From: Comamonadaceae bacterium
GTDB taxonomy: Bacteria; Pseudomonadota; Gammaproteobacteria; Burkholderiales; Burkholderiaceae_C
Assembly (NCBI GenBank): GCA_947458415.1
Contig: CANGZG010000042.1
Coordinates: forward strand, 1 to 15,877
Direction: 5' to 3'
DNA: 15,877 nt
Part shown: positions 15,721-15,877 of the stretch, in pieces
How positions within the stretch are numbered: the first letter of the stretch is position 1
How the letters are laid out: every line of letters starts with the position of its first letter
Notes under the pieces: generated by a model
Databases searched by the model: none
Told to the model about the DNA's origin: nothing
Seen by the model: only the letters and a program-made list of their open reading frames with translations
Program-made: the position numbers and the translations under genes

Positions 15721-15877
15721 TTACGTGCTAGCTTTACCCAGGCGACGTCTAGCCTTTGATTTAGATAAATGAAGTGAAGGCTCGACTTCCCGCTCTGTCA
15801 GTCGCCCGGACACATATTTATGCAATACGCTGGCAATCAAGGTTTGATAGGGCATGCCTTCTTCAAGCGCCTTGACC
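15721..15877 (-). CDS. CopG/BrnA-like type II antitoxin, C-terminal part (5' end beyond right edge)
   Basis: 51 codons and a TAA stop are visible, open to the window edge. The reading begins VKALEEGMPYQTLIASVLHKY and continues VSGRLTERE. The EEGMPYQTLIASVLHKYVSGRL stretch is what I recognise as the ribbon-helix-helix end of CopG/BrnA-type antitoxins, in which the helix holding MPYQTLI packs in the dimer. A basic tail follows (SKSKARRRLGKAST). Such proteins bind their own operator and neutralise a partner toxin (BrnT or RelE-like). The toxin gene would be expected just upstream on the minus strand, outside the window. The frame is too short to rule out a stand-alone or decayed copy. Composition is less GC-rich than the main block. 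Confidence 0.75.
   Translation of the reverse strand, partial: VKALEEGMPYQTLIASVLHKYVSGRLTEREVEPSLHLSKSKARRRLGKAST

Overview
The window is high-GC (about 60% by eye) and reads as a betaproteobacterial chromosome, most likely Burkholderiales and close to Comamonadaceae. The reasons are the TTG/GCG-rich codon use, a type III pantothenate kinase, a fused isobutyryl-CoA mutase, and the style of the peptide-type ABC transporter and Moco-enzyme genes. The exact genus cannot be read from the sequence. The last 490 bases are clearly more AT-rich.

Layout. (1) 1-2333, minus: icmF, the B12-dependent isobutyryl-CoA/butyryl-CoA mutase fused to its G-protein chaperone. Its C-terminus lies beyond the left edge, and a 15-base near-perfect palindrome sits about 70 bases upstream of its start. 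(2) 2594-3007, plus: a small four-helix membrane protein of the TMEM220 family. (3) 3039-4484, minus: an amidase-signature (AS) hydrolase. (4) 4564-12518, plus: a tightly coupled six-gene operon encoding a periplasmic peptide-type binding protein, two permeases, one double ATPase, an MlrC-like (M81) metallohydrolase and a second AS amidase. Junctions are 1 nt, ATGA, ATGA, ATGA and 10 nt. The amidase in (3) is divergent from this operon across an 80-base promoter region. (5) 12578-13357, plus: coaX, pantothenate kinase type III. (6) 13344-15386, minus: a stand-alone cytoplasmic molybdopterin oxidoreductase whose 3' end overlaps that of coaX by 14 bases. (7) 15387-15720: an AT-rich gene-free stretch with several inverted repeats. 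(8) 15721-15877, minus: the C-terminal end of a CopG/BrnA-like antitoxin, cut by the right edge.

How the genes may work together. The best candidate for an uncharacterised system is the block 3039-12518. It encodes an importer of the Dpp/Opp/Gsi class plus three amide- or peptide-bond hydrolases of two unrelated folds (two AS amidases, one MlrC-like zinc enzyme). It looks like an uptake-and-degradation route for a peptide-like, cyclic or N-blocked amide that ordinary peptidases cannot open. The substrate is not identifiable from sequence. The rest is housekeeping or accessory metabolism (short branched acyl-CoA rearrangement, CoA synthesis, a Moco oxidoreductase). The AT-rich right end with an antitoxin suggests the edge of an accessory segment. 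No tRNA, rRNA, CRISPR array, intact transposase or riboswitch was recognised.
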